Source of the DNA: Onthophagus taurus
Lineage: Eukaryota; Arthropoda; Insecta; Coleoptera; Scarabaeidae
Reading direction: 5' to 3'
Assembly (NCBI RefSeq): GCF_036711975.1
Contig: NC_091968.1
Coordinates: 806,001-870,000, forward strand
DNA: 64,000 nucleotides
In this document: positions 61,504 to 64,000 of the stretch, one piece after another
Numbering within the stretch: the stretch's first letter is position 1
Layout: each line of letters opens with the position of its first letter
The notes under the pieces: model-generated
What the model saw: only the letters and a program-made list of their open reading frames with translations
Databases searched by the model: none
What the model was told of the DNA's origin: nothing
Translations under genes and position numbers: made by a program

Positions 61504-62039
61504 GTAAGTATTGTTTAAGATGTATTTTGTTTGTGAAGGAAAAACGGCAAGAAGAGACGTTTATTTAGTTCGTTGTTAATTGTGTAATGTGTTTTTTAGA
61601 TTGTCTTGACTTGAATTGTATTTTGATTGTGATTTTGAACACCTGTAAGTCTAAAATAATGCAAATTGAAATGAGTAGGTAACTTTTTGTTAGTTTATGA
61701 GCTAATAACAGCACAATTTTTTTTCTAAAAAACTCACTTATCTGTATGTATATAATAACTTCATGATTTTTACAACATCCAATATTTAATTCTATTTCAT
61801 TACTTTTAATTATTTTTTTAACACGTTCGCTATCGGCGTCCAGTCTATTGGGCAGAGAGATTTTTCGTGGTGAATCAGTTTACTGGATGCGTTTGTTAAT
61901 GTATTTAAAATGCGCTTATAATGTTGTAGCCTGTACTTGAAAGTCTAGATTGTTTCTCTGGTGATAGGCTGATTTGATGATATTAGTACACTTCTTGTCA
62001 AAGTAGCTCACAATCAGTAACACTTTTTTCAAATATAAA
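61504..62039. other. Dark intron, no recognised feature
   Basis: AT-rich sequence following the last visible Dark exon (donor GTAAGT at 61504). No further WD40 exon or repeat is recognised. Confidence 0.45.
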
Positions 62040-62590
62040 CAATAAAATATTAAAGCCATCATCCAAAGATATCTAATTTTGAAAACTTTGGTTACTCAAT
62101 GAAGTAGATATATTTCTATTACCCCCAAAAAAAGAACTTTAAAAAAGTGTATCGTTCTATAATTATAGACGACGTCGCTTGCGGCCGAGGCAGTGGCTCA
62201 GTAACAATGTTTTCATATAACGCAATAAAATATTAAAGCCATTGTCCAAAAATAGCTGATTTTGGAAACTTTGATACTCACCGAATTTGATATATTTCTA
62301 TTAATCTCAAAAATAGAACTTTAAAACAGTTTAAAGTATGTATTTATAGTCGAGGTCGCTTGCGACCGAGGCATTGGCTCAGTAACACCTTTTTTATACA
62401 TAAGCAATAAAAAATTAAAGCCATCATACAAAAAAAGCTGATTTTGGAAACTTTGTTTACTCAACGATGTAGATATTTTTCTATTAACCTCAAAAAGAGA
62501 ACTTTAAACAGGTGTAACGTTCTATATTTATAGCCGATGTCGTTGGCGGCCGAGGCAGTGTCTCAGTGACATATTTTTTCAGTCATGAGT
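62040..62590. repeat. Tandem repeat of about 180 bp, three copies
   Basis: ATTAAAGCCAT recurs near 62047, 62232 and 62411. Each copy ends in a GC-rich block like GCGGCCGAGGCAGTGGCTCA followed by AGTAAC. Copies differ by about one base in six, so the duplication is old. Confidence 0.8.
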
Positions 62591-62621
62591 CATGAATGAC
62601 AATATTTAATATTTATCCATA

Positions 62622-62900
62622 TACAGGATGAGTCAGAAAGAATGGGAAATCCGAATACCGGAGATACTAGACACCAAAATATGATGATTTAACGTAACAT
62701 CTCTTATACAAATGTCAGTTCTTTTTCGAGGCATAGAGTGTTGAAAGTTAATTTTTTTTTTACGAAATTTTTTGATAATTTTGAAAGTTTTTGTACTATT
62801 AACATAAAATGTGGTAGTTTTATGTTTTCGAGCATAAGAAATACGAATTTGAAACTTGTTTTGTTATTGCTCGTAGAGGGCGCTAGATACACGCTGCTCG
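62622..62900. mobile_element. One-ended inverted-repeat element
   Basis: ATACAGGATGAGTCAGAAAG starts near 62622 after a TA. This resembles the TA-flanked termini elsewhere in the window and a type I have seen as a common insect repeat. No right end was found before 64000. Confidence 0.4.
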
Positions 62901-63559
62901 TTTTATAAATCAAATCATAAGTTTTTTGGCTAGACAGCTACGACCAATAAGAGCTGCAAATCACAAAGAGCATTCAATTTTACATAAAAAAGGTACTCTT
63001 ATTGAAATTGTCTAAGTCTATCGGTTTTCGAATTATTTACTTTTAAATGTTTAAATGTATTTTTTCTTCTAAAATATTTATTTTTTAACATAAGCAAAGT
63101 TGAGTTATTTTTCCGCTTATGTTTCAACAATTGCTTGTTAATTGTCAACATTGATCTAATTTCCGTGTGCAATAATCATTTTTACCAACAACAAAGTTAT
63201 TACCAATTTGAAAATGCCACGACATAATGAGTTGTTTAATAGTGAGAAATCCAGATTTAAGTCCACTGGATTTTTGAAAATGGTCACAATATTCTATTGT
63301 TATTAATTAATTGTTATTGTTATCGATTATTATCGTTACTAATTGCTATAGTTACTGTGTGTTATTGATTTTAAATGTTAACCTTAAAATTACTTTGAAA
63401 CAGTTAAAAGCAGATAACTTGGAAACCAGTAGACTTAGACAATGTAAGCAAGAGTACTTTTTTTGTGCAGAATTGAAAACTCCTTCAGATTTCTGGTTCT
63501 AATTCACCATACCTCAACTGACAAACTAGTCATGACTTGATATCTCAAGCGTACAGTGT

Positions 63560-63780
63560 GTATCTAGTAGAGCACTGCACGAGTACGTACAGCATCGTAT
63601 GAATACAAGTACGAATACTCGTTAGACGAGTGATACGATTATCTCGTGTGTACTTGTACGCATCACGCATTTCTGTACTCGCATCGTTTCGCATCGGCAT
63701 CGGCGAGTATAAGAGTAATCGGCATCGTTTAGAATCGGTATCGGCCAGTATACATCGGCGATATTTTGTTTATGCTGAAG
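63560..63780. repeat. Low-complexity CGAGTA / TCGGCATCG region
   Basis: Imperfect short repeats: CGAGTA and its complement TACTCG at 63570-63690, then GCATCGGCATCGG and similar at 63685-63770. It is richer in CG than its surroundings. No gene recognised. Confidence 0.6.
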
Positions 63781-64000
63781 AAATGTATATTGTATGAGAC
63801 ATTTATAGGAGGGTGAGAAATGGGACATTACACAAATTCAAAACAGAAAGTACACATTACATAAAAACAGTAAGAAACAATAAAAGTAAAAACAATAAGT
63901 ATGAATAAGTAAAGAAATAAATAACTTATCTTCCACTGCGTTTTGGTTTGTACGTTAATCCTTTCCTGCGGAATGTAGAAACAGTATGGCATCGATATTA

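Overview
The window is AT-rich nuclear DNA from an insect. Five of the six host genes are spliced with GT-AG introns and encode animal or insect-type proteins. The repeat load (Penelope-like, Tc1/mariner, hAT, I- and Jockey-type LINEs, foldback elements, 173-bp satellites) is typical of a repeat-rich insect. A beetle is my guess, but nothing here proves the order.

Host genes, left to right: a luciferase-like acyl-CoA ligase with a peroxisomal SKL end (minus, 9499-11262, 4 exons, 533 aa); wds/WDR5 (plus, 16206-21515, 4 exons, 342 aa); Pez, the FERM-PTP of the PTPN14/21 type (plus, 22603-38906, 7 exons, 1158 aa); Scm, Sex comb on midleg (minus, 39914-49260, 4 exons, 624 aa); a single-exon C1orf131-like nucleolar protein (minus, 53081-53575); and Dark/Apaf-1 (plus, from 54008, 7 exons seen, running off the right edge). 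For every spliced gene I joined the exons by hand, and the reading frame closes across all junctions. Pez and Scm are tail to tail. The C1orf131-like gene and Dark are head to head, 432 bp apart.

The introns are inflated by nested mobile DNA. wds intron 3 holds a Tc1 copy split by a LINE fragment that is itself split by a palindromic MITE. Pez intron 2 holds a foldback element and a 173-bp satellite. Pez intron 6 holds a KRBA2/SCAND3-like integrase transposon broken by I-type LINEs, one of which carries a pogo-like element with a readable empty site. Scm intron 2 holds a dead Jockey-like LINE and two back-to-back palindromic mariner-like elements. Dark intron 5 holds duplicated copies of an insect repeat protein and a Penelope-derived foldback. 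The left 8 kb is a Penelope-like element followed by several mariner-like elements.

Four structural signals stand out. (1) A hammerhead-ribozyme-like motif occurs downstream of the Penelope endonuclease and in two Penelope-derived foldbacks, with different but pairing stems I and II. (2) Two 173-bp satellites 12 kb apart look like diverged relatives; one is organised as dimers and the other as tetramers. (3) A foldback family is built from phased NNYTAG-type hexamers alternating with a strong hairpin; it occurs at six or more places. (4) TA-inserting elements repeatedly sit at the terminal TA of a neighbouring element.
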